From assembly GCA_001579985.1 (NCBI GenBank), contig LRSR01001477.1, positions 1 to 31,539 of the forward strand: a DNA stretch of 31,539 nt, in the 5' to 3' direction. The stretch is from Hypsibius dujardini (Eukaryota > Tardigrada > Eutardigrada > Parachela > Hypsibiidae). Made by a program: the position numbers and the translations under genes. Below the pieces are notes generated by a model. The model was given only the letters and a program-made list of their open reading frames with translations. It was not told the origin of the DNA and searched no databases. Positions 21,212 to 30,361 of the stretch are shown here, piece by piece. Position 1 is the stretch's first letter. Each line of letters starts with the position of its first letter.

Positions 21212-22434
21212 GTTTGGAGAGCTGTCAGCCGTCATGCAGACGTCTGGTCAATCTTCCTTGTCTGAAACTTTACGGGGAACAAGCAAGGACGTGGCTCAAA
21301 AGAACAATGTACCGGACGTTATTGGGGAAATAAAGGAAGTGTTCACTGGATGGAGAACATCTTTTATATCAATCGTATTTTGTGTGGGTTGCGTTTTGAG
21401 CATCCTCGTCACGTGTAAAATTTGTGGACTAAGTCGGATACTGGCGGCCATTTGTCCGAGGCGTCGCAAACAAAACAAAACAAAACCCGACACACAAACC
21501 ATCTAGAGCGTTCGAAAAGGAATACCACGGGTCCGGCTTCCAGCTTTGGAGAACGGCGAACGGAGCCAGACAAAACCGGAAGAGGTGCCCCTTACAGAGG
21601 TGGAGGTCAGCGATATAACGACAGAGCGCCCATACGGGCTGAACATCATTCCCTGAATTCTGGCGGAACTAAGAGAAGATTCCATCATTTTTGCGCTAAC
21701 AACACTAACTCTCTTGGTGCCAGTTCGATCAGCGGAGACGGCGCAAATTCAGTTATATGCACACTCTGTTCAAAATCAGTATAACCACGCAAATCAATCA
21801 TGCACTTGTACCTATATTTACGCACCGCCTCCATGCGTCCTGAGGGGAGACAACACATGGAAACCAATCCCAGGGAAGACCCGCACGGTTCGGAAAGAGG
21901 AAGACATAGCAACGTCACTGGTAATTTCTAACAAGTCAACGCCTCGCAGAAAGAGAACTCCTTGGCAGGCAGTAGTGGATCAGTTGGTGGACAGTCTGGA
22001 AAAAATTCGACGGAAGCGGACAAGAATCATTGCGAAGGGATGACGGACGGGTTCTACGCCGCAACGCGACTCTGACATAAACCTGGAGGAAGAGATACTG
22101 CTGTTCAGAGAGCTGATAAGTGGATGGTTCGACCGGCTCAAGAGCAAGAGACCGCCGAATCAGCGAATAAACCGATTAAAATCGCTACATAACAAAACAG
22201 TGGTGTTAATTCAGCAATTGCGGAGAATACCACGCCCCTTGGAAGTCTTAAAGAACTTTGAGACATTGGGACAACTGGATATATTTGCAATGTTCGAGCA
22301 AATATGCTCAATCGATTTTCATTGCGCACCAGCTAAAGTTTTTTCGCTTTGCATGGAATATTATTTTTCTTCCTGGCCTTTTCAAACCATTCCTGATTTT
22401 TACTGCAACTACTCCCCTTCTCCCAAAATTTAGT
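21065..22434 (+). pseudogene. Worn membrane-protein coding tract, perhaps an old viral-type glycoprotein tail
   Basis: One plus-strand frame is protein-like for most of this stretch. Its first part (to about 21506) has an acidic ectodomain-like region, a membrane segment FISIVFCVGCVLSILVTCK, then a basic stop-transfer stretch ending PRRRK. Later parts are rich in charged residues (RRKRTPWQAVVDQLVDSLEK; FRELISGWFDRLKSK). It is clearly broken, with several interruptions. The layout of a single membrane anchor followed by a short basic tail resembles the end of an LTR-element or viral envelope glycoprotein, but I see no fusion peptide, furin site or flanking LTRs, so a host membrane protein is equally possible. 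It starts at the centre of the inner hairpin, on the side that holds the only copy extending rightwards. Confidence 0.35.
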
Positions 22435-22444
22435 CCTAACCTGA

Positions 22445-22871
22445 ATGGACTGTCGAACAACGCTGCATGTTTCGAAGCAGGATGAAAGCACCAAAATAAC
22501 TATTTCACTGGACTCCGAGAAGGTCCTGGATGCAATACGCGCGCAACGCATGTGGGAACTCATGCTCACGTCGCGAAGGGAACCCAACATTAAAAGTGGC
22601 GATCACGGTTTATTTTTTTGCTACTTCGATCCAAGAAATTTGCGCCAGGATGGAGAATAGGCAATTCATCTCTCGCAACGAGGATCCACCAGTAATACTC
22701 ACCAGCGGTCAGGTTTTGAATTTTTGTATTCCACTGTCCTGCTCAACGCCACTCTATTCCTTTAAATTGGAATTATCAGGAAGCGTCATCACGGCCTTGA
22801 CTATTTTACAACTCACGATCCAGGAGGACTTTCTGTGCACGATTAACCAAATAATTCTCCAAGAATTGTAA
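22445..22871 (+). other. Coding-like tract, unrecognised
   Basis: Overlapping open frames with protein-like composition (for example KITISLDSEKVLDAIRAQRM and HGLFFCYFDPRNLR) continue the worn tract above. It appears broken. I cannot name a family. Confidence 0.3.
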
Positions 22872-23084
22872 ACGGTCCTAGCCATCATCATAAAAGATTG
22901 TGGCTGTTCAAAAGATAATTGATGTTTATTCACTATAACAGCGTTTCGGAGTAGAAATAAAAGTTCAAGACAAAAACAGAAATCTAGTTTTTCACACAGA
23001 AACAAAAACAATGACGTCCCACACCAAGGCCTTGTTCTCGATCTACGGAACCATGTTCATGCCGCCGGTCGTTTTCTATTTTAA

Positions 23085-23261
23085 CGTACCAGTCCAGGAG
23101 GTTCACGGATGGCTGGTACAGAAACACTGATCAGTGCGCGTTTCAAGACGTTAATCAACAAAGAGTGGCGGCTTTAGTGACGCTAGTTGAACTTGCAATA
23201 AATTCTGTTGTGACCGTCTTCATCTATTTGTTTGCCGCATGTGCACTTATGAAGTAAATAA
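23085..23261 (+). other. Possible C-terminal membrane exon
   Basis: A short open frame contains FTDGWYRNTDQCAFQDVNQQ, then a hydrophobic helix LVELAINSVVTVFIYLFAA, and stops after CALMK. The AATAAA words in GTAAATAAATAAC follow the stop immediately. It looks like the end of a small membrane protein. It may belong to the worn tract upstream or to a separate gene. I do not recognise it. Confidence 0.3.
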
Positions 23262-23269
23262 ATAACACC

Positions 23270-24083
23270 CCACACCGCAATGCAACGGTTACCCGCATCG
23301 CAAGGTCGTCCAGTAACTTGCCTAAACCGGAGATGAGCAGAGCGTTCAATCATGTTTTAGCCTATCAATACATCCCATTTCTCATCCCGTAGTAGGCTGG
23401 TGGAATATCAAATGGGACGTCCCATCCCATGTAAACCCAACCCTAGTGGTGATATTGTTTCTTTATTTTGCCGACACCGGCCGGTATCCGACCTAACATT
23501 TTCAAATGCTCCAAAAAACTATTTAGGGATGGAGCTGTTTCCATCACAAATGTATATTGAAACAAATAAGCAAAATTTGGGATGACTTGAGTTCACCAGA
23601 AGGTCATATGATTTTTTACGTTGTGAGAGGTGAAGTCTAATTTCACAAAATCCGCTCGCAATAAACCTATTCGTATACGTCCACATTTATTATGCCAAAC
23701 TCCAAATGCTTTTTTGTTCAAAAATCGGCATTCTAACATTTTTTAAAGCTAATGTTTAGCTTTGAAGAGCTCCGCATTTTACAGCAGGCCGAAGAAAGTT
23801 TTATGGATCTGTTTTAAAGTAACCACGAAATAAAAGTATAACATTGTAATTGATCTGAACAATTAATCACCGCGATCTACGGATTAACTGTGGAAATGCG
23901 AAACTACTTTGAAGTTCGCCTTAATTTTTGAAGAAAAGCATTTCACAGTTTGCATTTAATTTTTTTTCTACGTTATTTGATATCGATAGAGTACAGTTGT
24001 GATTAAAATTCCTCAAAAAAATTGTGGGCGTGACAGGTAGTTACTAATTCAACGGGTAAATAACGTGGTCCGTACGATAATAC
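23270..24083. other. Gene-free spacer inside the inverted repeat
   Basis: AT-rich, with no supportable gene. It ends at the inner boundary of the right arm (24084). Confidence 0.45.
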
Positions 24084-25659
24084 TTTCTAACTCATGTCGT
24101 TTAATTTATAACCAAATAGTATGATATTGTAATTCATTGCTGTTTCCAGCCTACTAAGAGCACTGGTTTCATCAGGCCTGAGTCAAAATACTTATTAGTC
24201 GAAATAAGCCACCGGTGTACAATTCAAGGGAGGCGTGCTTCAAGGGAGGCCTTGGCAATTGTCTCGCCAAGGCATTACGCAAACTGTAAATCTTAGCGAC
24301 ACGCATCCAAAATTAACAAATGCCAAGATGGCTAATAGCCACGACCAATCACACCTGTGTATCGAGTTGTCTAGATTGGTATATTAATGGTCACACGATT
24401 TGTTTCAGTTTATCATTCATAAGTTTCTAAATTTGTATAACTTTAACGTGCTCAAGTGAAACATCAATGATGGGTTGCTTATATTTTTCGCCTTTAAGTA
24501 GCCTGTGTTTGGTAATTGTGTGTTTCGTTGTTTTTTCTCTTGCCGTCGATGAACGGAAACCAAGAGATTCAAGGGTCATAACTAAAAATGGTCAAAGAGT
24601 TCCGACAATTAAGAGGAAGAGTCTAGACTCTCACGACAGGTCTGCAGGTAAGTAAAAACATTAAGGGTTTTAAATGATAATATTCTTACAAGTAACGTTT
24701 CTTTACCCAGGTCTAAAAGGAAAACGGGTGCCCCTCTCAGATAAAAAAAAAATTGATTCGCGAGTCGCAGGAAAAACTGTGGCAGGTGTTACACAGGCGC
24801 AGCCACCGTATTGTAAGTGACGGATGAGTTACAACGTTCCATTTGATCGGCAGCTATTACCCATACACGACAACTTGTTTACAGCGCTGCCTCCTACAAA
24901 GCCAGTCCCTACCGTACTAGAAAAATCAACCTGCGAAAATCGCGGGTCTTCGTCCTGCACAGCCGCTAACGCATCGCCGTGCTTCACAGCGTCTGGAGCA
25001 ACAGGAACATGTCAAAGCGTAGTCTTTCCTCTGTCTTATCTCTACGACATGGCAGAACTGCCTTGCTGCAAACCTATCATTAATGCGGCAGATACTTGCA
25101 GAAGCAAAGGCTTTACCCCATGCACCAAACCAATTCTTCCGGCTGGGAATGACCCTGTATGCAATACCGGTCTGGCTGTTGGGAGACAATGCAGTGCTGT
25201 GGGGAATATGTTTTGCTGTATGTAAGCACTTTAATGGAAGGGAATCATTAAAGAATGAACCAGCTTAGAAATTGCTGATTGGACGGACATGCGAACTAAC
25301 ATGGAGCTCTTGAAAGAATTTTTAGAAAATTTGCACTAACAAAAAATGACTGATGCCGCCTAATATGGACTGAGCCCTCGTTCCTCTTTAGTAGTTTCAT
25401 AAGCTCAACACGAGTTGCATTGCGGTTACTCTTGACGCAATGATTAGCTTATTAGCCGTTTGAAGGAGTGTCTCTCAATGTAAACGCTCTTATTTCCCCT
25501 GTAACCGTACCTGCACGGCGTGACATACAAAAACCCTGTGAAGAAAATAAAAAAAAGGTTTAATACGAAAAAGATAAGAAAAATATTACTTACAAAATAA
25601 ACCGAAATGTCAACTACAAATTTAATAAGAAAACAAAGAAAGGACAACTCGTTTTTCAT
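24084..25659 (+). repeat. Right arm of the 1576-bp inverted repeat
   Basis: Mirror of 19331-20906. Its outer end runs without a break into 25660-25795, and that joined sequence recurs at 28522-28693. The right arm therefore sits in its original context, and the left arm is the derived copy. Confidence 0.95.
24467..25225 (+). CDS. Secreted 12-cysteine protein gene, right copy
   Basis: Three exons give one continuous 207-residue frame: 24467-24647, 24711-24812 and 24885-25225 (TAA). Introns are GTAAGTAAAA...TTTACCCAG (63 bp) and GTAAGTGACG...TTGTTTACAG (72 bp), both phase 1. Residues 1 to about 30 are a signal peptide (SSLCLVIVCFVVFSLA). Residues 30-95 are basic and lack cysteine (KRKSLDSHDR; LSDKKKIDSRVAGK), resembling a propeptide. 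The C-terminal half holds 12 cysteines including two CC pairs (ELPCCKP; GNMFCCM), enough for six disulphides. If intron 2 were retained, a TGA would end the protein after PPYCK, so splicing could switch between a cysteine-poor and a cysteine-rich product. Function unknown; an extracellular role is inferred. Exon 1 plus phase-1 intron resembles the gene at 15145. Confidence 0.7.
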
Positions 25660-25795
25660 CTCTATGCAAACAAATGGAGAAAAAATGGGTTTTGGGAAAA
25701 TTAGCTTCAAACAAACATTGGATGAACACCCTCCAATTGTGGACATCCGGCAAATTAGAATTATAGTAGTTTGTATTACCGTATTTTAATTCCCA
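25622..25795 (+). repeat. Dispersed direct repeat, copy 1
   Basis: It matches 28522-28693 at about nine tenths identity, starting at TTAATAAGAAAACAAAGAAA. An open frame is kept in both copies (RKQRKDNSFFISMQTNGEKM, then FGKIS, KQTLDEHPPIV, IRQ, RIIV). The first 38 bases overlap the end of the right arm. Confidence 0.85.
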
Positions 25796-25799
25796 CATC

Positions 25800-25970
25800 T
25801 TTTTCTTATTTTTTTGTATTGAACCTTTTTTTCAATTACTTCCATTTTTTTTTGTATGCCACGCCGTGCAGAGACGGTTACAGGGGAATACGAGCGTTTA
25901 CATTGAGAGACACTCCTTCAAACGGCCAATAAGCTAATCATTGCGTCAAAAGTAACCGCAATGCAACTCG
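25800..25970 (-). repeat. Diverged inverted copy of 25411-25580
   Basis: Reading outward it repeats ACGCCGTGCAG, ACGGTTACAGGGGAA and CATTGAGAGACACTCC, then AAGCTAATCATTGCGTCAA, in inverted orientation to the right arm, with small gaps and about 10% divergence. It ends in a short (ATCG)n run at 25967-25982. Confidence 0.85.
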
Positions 25971-25984
25971 ATCGATCGATCGAA

Positions 25985-26585
25985 CCAAAATTTATTGCAT
26001 CAATGTAAAACACAAACGTATCATACTTACACAAAATTTGTTATCGTTACTTGTTTTTGAACTTTATGATTCTCACTTGTAATATACAACAAAAGCAATT
26101 CTCCTTGAATGCCTTGTGGGCACAGAGCTTGTATAAAGCTTCTGTTTGCACACGGTTCTGCGGCACACACTGTCTGGCTGCTGGAATAGGCGGCAGCTTT
26201 ACGTATAATTACGCGATCTCCTTCTTGTCTGTCCAGTACTTTTACTTGATTATTGCCTTTAGATGATGTGTGATCTCTTTGCTCGATACGTTTGACCAGT
26301 GGTCGCTCCCCTTTCCACGCTTACTTTGTTATAAACTTTCTAAGAAATTTGTACGGTTTTGTAAATCGCAGCTCGGGAAGTGATCTCTGAAACCGAAGGT
26401 ATCCATAATTGCCATTCCGCATTTGTTTGTAACTTATATACTTGTCTCCTGTTGTCTGTAGGTAATGCAGCTCTTGGGCTCTGTATTTCATGTAGTTTTT
26501 GTTGTGCCTAAGCTCAATGTTAATTATTTTGCTTATTCATGAGCGCTGATCAGCTTGTAAAATTATCTTGAGTTAATGTAAATCG
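25985..26585. other. Gene-free stretch
   Basis: No supportable gene. An open frame at 26051-26266 has no motif that I recognise. Confidence 0.4.
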
Positions 26586-26589
26586 TTCC

Positions 26590-26830
26590 CTCTGTCTGCA
26601 TGTCTGTCTCTCTGACTGGCTGGCTGTTTTCTGCCTGTCTGCCTGTCTGTCTCTCATTACGTGCTTGTCTCCCTGTCTATCTCTTTGAATATCCCTTCCC
26701 TCGCGTGTCTGTTTATCTGTCTGTCAGTCCTTCTGTTTGTCTGTCATTGCGCGTTTGCCTGCCTGTCTATCCGTTTGTCTGTTTATCTGTCTGAATATCC
26801 CCTCCCCCCGCATGTCTGTTCATATATCTG
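26590..26830. repeat. (TCTG)n degenerate array
   Basis: CTGTCTGT-type array in the opposite orientation to those at 1050 and 11900. It contains a longer duplicated unit (about 110 bp, with GTCTATC...GTCTG...GAATATCCCYTCCC) seen at 26670-26715 and 26765-26815. Confidence 0.9.
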
Positions 26831-26859
26831 TTTTATTTAATGTTAATTTTCTAGTTCAG

Positions 26860-28054
26860 GAGAATTTTGGCAATAATGTTGACTCGAGTTCCTTGGACGA
26901 ACGTACGTACGCTCTGATTTCCCTGGATTTGGTTTGGTTTACGAACTTAATTAGATCTCACTTATTTCTTTGCAGAAAAAGAGGATATCCTCGACTTTGA
27001 CCAGTCATTAAAATTGTGCATACCAAGAAAGGGGTTCAAGAAGCCCGAAAAGCTTGGTAAGAACTATTTATGTACCTTTATTGATCCTTTAAAATTATCA
27101 AGGGGGCTTTCGACGAGACAGTATAACTGCAGGGTTACTTCAAGTACAGCATCAGTGTTATGTATTTTCTAATCCATTAGTCCTGTTTTAGTTGTTTTAG
27201 ACATACAAAACCTAAAATTAATGAAATAAGAATAATGATAAAAGTCTCCAAAATGACCCATTTGATAGCATTCTGTTTGGTTAAAGTTTTGTTTCTCATC
27301 AAGGCCTTTGTAAGTCCGAAAAAAATAGGCACTCTGTCACCTCTGATGTCATTTTATTTGAATTTACAAAAATTGTCGGTGTGGAGTTTTCGTTTCGAAC
27401 GAACCGGATGCTGTGGATCTATCGACTTCCAAGAATATCGGCACCGCGGATGCTCCAGTGTGGGTTAGTCGTGGAGATCTCATGTCGTTGGAGAATGAAT
27501 CGGACTCTAAAAGAGTATGGTAACAAATTGTGGCTGATCGCACCTGCTGACATCATTCGAGCTCGCGTGGTGAAACAACGATCTGTCGGATTTGCTACGC
27601 TGTTTGGCAGCAAGTGCATCAAGGTACTCCATGGTAAGATATCCAACTGAAACTATTAACGGGTCAGTTGTGAATTTTGCGCGAGTAATTTTGTAAGGCT
27701 TTTTCCAAAATACTGAATTACGTTATCACATTTCTACGATTTAGATACTACTGGAGAAGCTATAATTGAAACTATAATTGGAACTGTATTGATAACATCT
27801 TAAGTTTTTGAAATTATCTATATAATATTTATTTTTAAAGAATGAGGTATCTAAATGACCATCCCCGTAAAGAAATTGAAATTCCTTAACCCAACGTTTC
27901 TCGTTGCAGGTCATCTATCCATCGTCCGAAACAACAAGACTCGGAAATACTTGCACACCAATTGGGACCAAGAAATGCCAACGAAGAAGCATCTCAAGAG
28001 AGTGTGGTGCAAGGCCTTCAATGGCCGGATGCGTCCTTCGTATTCTTACGATAA
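26860..28054 (+). CDS. Four-exon gene model, unknown protein, 5' end missing
   Basis: Four exons join in one frame of 402 bases (133 residues plus stop): 26860-26902, 26976-27056, 27387-27519 and 27910-28054. The acceptors TTTCTAGTTCAG, TTTCTTTGCAG and TTCTCGTTGCAG are good; the one before exon 3 (GGTGTGGAG) is weak. Donors are GTACGT, GTAAGA and GTAACA. The phases agree at every join. The product is acidic and looks disordered: NNVDSSSLDEQKEDILDFDQ, then PRKGFKKPEKL, then ADAPVWVSRGDLMSLENESD, ending WPDASFVFLR. I recognise no family. Exon 1 enters in phase 0 and has no start codon; upstream exons may lie beyond the TCTG array. Alternative: exon 4 is open in all three frames, and a frame at 27381-27650 crosses exon 3 and ends at a good donor, so another splice pattern is possible. 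Confidence 0.45.
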
Positions 28055-28059
28055 ATGAT

Positions 28060-28520
28060 ATCCTTAGTTTGCTTTACTAACGATATTTATTGCCTTTATA
28101 GTGTGCATCGAGCTGTGCTTTAGACTTCATCTTTAAGGTCACTACGTACTGCTTTTTAATCCATCAAGTGTCTCTAATACGCGTCGGCAAAGTGTTTTCG
28201 CACCTGACATATGAATATTCCAAATGTAATGCATTCGTCGTGACACGTATAAAACTTTTTAATGCGAAAAAAAAGGCAAAAATGTTACGTATTTGTCTAT
28301 TTTTTGCCGGATCGGTTATGAGTTTTTACGGAAAAAGTTTATCATCCGGCAAATTCAAGACAAATTATTTCAAGCAAAATTGTCCGCAGGGTAAAAAATG
28401 TCCGGAACAGACATCTAATGTACTAAATTAAGGGTTAAATTTTTGTCCGGGAAGAAATCCCGCAGAAAACGTGGATTTTTATTCGTGCCGAATTCGGCAC
28501 ATACAAAAATTTGTATTGGG
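28060..28520. other. Gene-free stretch
   Basis: No supportable gene. TTTTGCCGGATCGG, CATCCGGCAAA and TTGTCCGGGAA words recur loosely at 28300-28460. Confidence 0.4.
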
Positions 28521-28521
28521 G

Positions 28522-28693
28522 TTAATAAGAAAACAAAGAAAGGACAACTCGTTTTTCATCTCTATGCAAACGAATGGAGAAAAAATGGGTTTTGGGAAAA
28601 TTAGCTCTAAACAAACATTGGACGAACACCCTCCAATTGTGAACATCCGGCAGACTAGAATTATCGTATGTAATATCGTATTTTGATTTCCAC
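28522..28693 (+). repeat. Dispersed direct repeat, copy 2
   Basis: Matches 25622-25795. Its left flank is unrelated to the left flank of copy 1, so the homology starts sharply at TTAATAAG. Confidence 0.85.
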
Positions 28694-29626
28694 GCACCCC
28701 AATCAATAGAAAAATTATCTTTTAAGCCGTGTTTGATTGTGAGACGCGTACTGGTATCTTTTAACTACCACTGGTATCTTTTGACCACCCCTCGTTAAAT
28801 AATGAAGAAACACTAGGCAGCTACATAATGATGTTTTTTGCACTCAAATATCTGGTGTATTTGTCTGTTTCCTTTCAACCACGTTGTCCGTCAATGATTC
28901 TCATCATTTTACATGTGGTGGAACAGACTGTGCAAGTCATTTATTTATACCATCATCTTCCGAAAGTGCGGGTGTATAGGGTCGGCATGCCGCCGTAACA
29001 CCGGGCCGTGTCTAGATCGCAGCTCTTACAGACGGTAAAGGCAAAACACGATGTGAATATGTAGTCAATGATCCTTTTATAGAAAAAATCATCAAATAAA
29101 ACTTCGAACGACAGTTTTACTCGCCACCTAACAATAAAAATAACGAAACATTTTGTTCACTCTTCATCGACGTTAATCTCAAAAATCCGCTGTAAAATTT
29201 TGTTCAACGTATACTGAGGGAATTACAAATTTATTTTTCAGGCCACCATAAAGTTTTAGGCATATGAACCGAACTGAACCGCAAGAGCATAAGTTAAATT
29301 TTATAAATCCTGGTAGCTATTTGTTAACCGAGCTAGGTTTCAACATGAATCGTTCAATATTCCAAAAAGCCAGATGCCTGAGTGGATTTAATTTTCTTTT
29401 CTTTTTGCTTGAACCGGTTGGGATGATAGATTTGGTTTTTCTAATGCAATATTGAGGCATAATTTGTCTGGTCTGTTACTATTTTCTGTTTTCAAAATAA
29501 TTACCTCACATAAAAGGATAGCAAGGTAACTCTTTATCTACGAGACCTCTCAAATGGTGACAAGTCGACGCATGTTTTGAAAGCATGCGTGCACACGTTT
29601 CGCACAGATAATTTGTGAATATATTT
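28694..29626. other. Gene-free stretch
   Basis: No supportable gene. A short direct duplication (CTGGTATCTTTTRACYACC, twice at about 28751-28789) is present. Confidence 0.4.
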
Positions 29627-29778
29627 TCAAAACGGTCTTTCTGTCGAAAGTTTAAACGCTTTTGTAGTGGTTTTCAGATAGACGCCAGGAGTAGCGACAC
29701 CGGTCACACTTGCGACTCGCGCAGTTAACTTGTTTGGATGTGGATTGAGTTGCTTCTTTCCTGATATTGCTCCTGTTT
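29627..29778 (-). CDS. Exon 2 of a second small secreted-protein family member
   Basis: On the minus strand, after the acceptor TTTTGTTTGCAG (ending 29779), a phase-1 exon reads TGAISGKKQLNPHPNKL, then ARVASVTG, ATPGVYLKTTTK and KLSTERPF, then TGA. It aligns end to end with exon 2 of 15145-15496 (GKKQLNPH.N+L, R+ASVTG, TPG, KTT, KL.T..PF), with the same entry phase and length. I could not find a signal-peptide exon upstream (higher coordinates) with an ATG and a phase-1 donor, so this may be an exon fragment or a gene whose first exon is further off. The surviving frame argues that it was coding. Confidence 0.55.
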
Positions 29779-29799
29779 CTGCAAACAAAACCCATTTCA

Positions 29800-30361
29800 T
29801 TTTCAACCAGTTCACACAACAAGCTCATGGCTTTTGTTTATTGTTTATTGCTCAGAGTGGCCAACCTCAGTAGAGGGCTTAAACGGCCAGTCAACGTATA
29901 CACAAGTAATGCATACCACGTGCAGACAAAAACATATCTCAGAGGATCACTAAGACTACAGTCAACGACAAGATTGAGTGTAATGGAGGGTCCGAGGGAT
30001 GGGCAAAAGGGGCGGAGCAGGGGTGATTTTCATACAATCGAACAATCAACCACTCGATCTGCAGCAGTTGTTTTGTTCCATTTTCAAACAAAGAATTTAT
30101 TGTCCAGTTTATGTAAAGGATGAAAGCTATGTACAAAATGGATGAAAATTTCAAATTTCATGACATCACCGAGCTGAAGAAACATCAAAAACAAAAAGCA
30201 ACACCGGAAACAAAATTGGCAGAGGGCAAACAATCGAGCAATCAACCGGTATCATACATAAACAATAAAACTTATCAAACAATAGAACAATCAATGGAAG
30301 CCGGTGTATATTGAAAAACAGGAACAACAAAACGGAACAGTCAACACAATCAAGCAATCTC
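29800..30361. other. Gene-free stretch rich in ACAATCRA words
   Basis: No supportable gene. ACAATCGAACAATCAACC, ACAATCGAGCAATCAACC, ACAATAGAACAATCAATG and similar words recur from 30030 to 30360, next to the Tc1-like element, whose terminal repeat may be here. Confidence 0.4.

Noticed and set aside
19331-25659. Polinton or other large virus-like element with long terminal inverted repeats
   Set aside because: The arms are long enough, but there is no target duplication and no matching terminal motif. The right arm continues into flanking repeat sequence, and no polymerase, integrase or capsid-like coding is visible.
25967-25982. (ATCG)n run considered as a regulatory or palindromic site
   Set aside because: Only four units, next to an old repeat edge. 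It is most simply a microsatellite seed.
28960-29040. GC-rich stem-like stretch considered as a tRNA
   Set aside because: No acceptor stem pairing, no T-loop GTTCGANNC and no anticodon arm in the right spacing.
29939-30154. Minus-strand frame with a hydrophobic start, considered as the missing signal-peptide exon of 29627-29778
   Set aside because: It begins with a TTG rather than an ATG and offers no convincing phase-1 donor.
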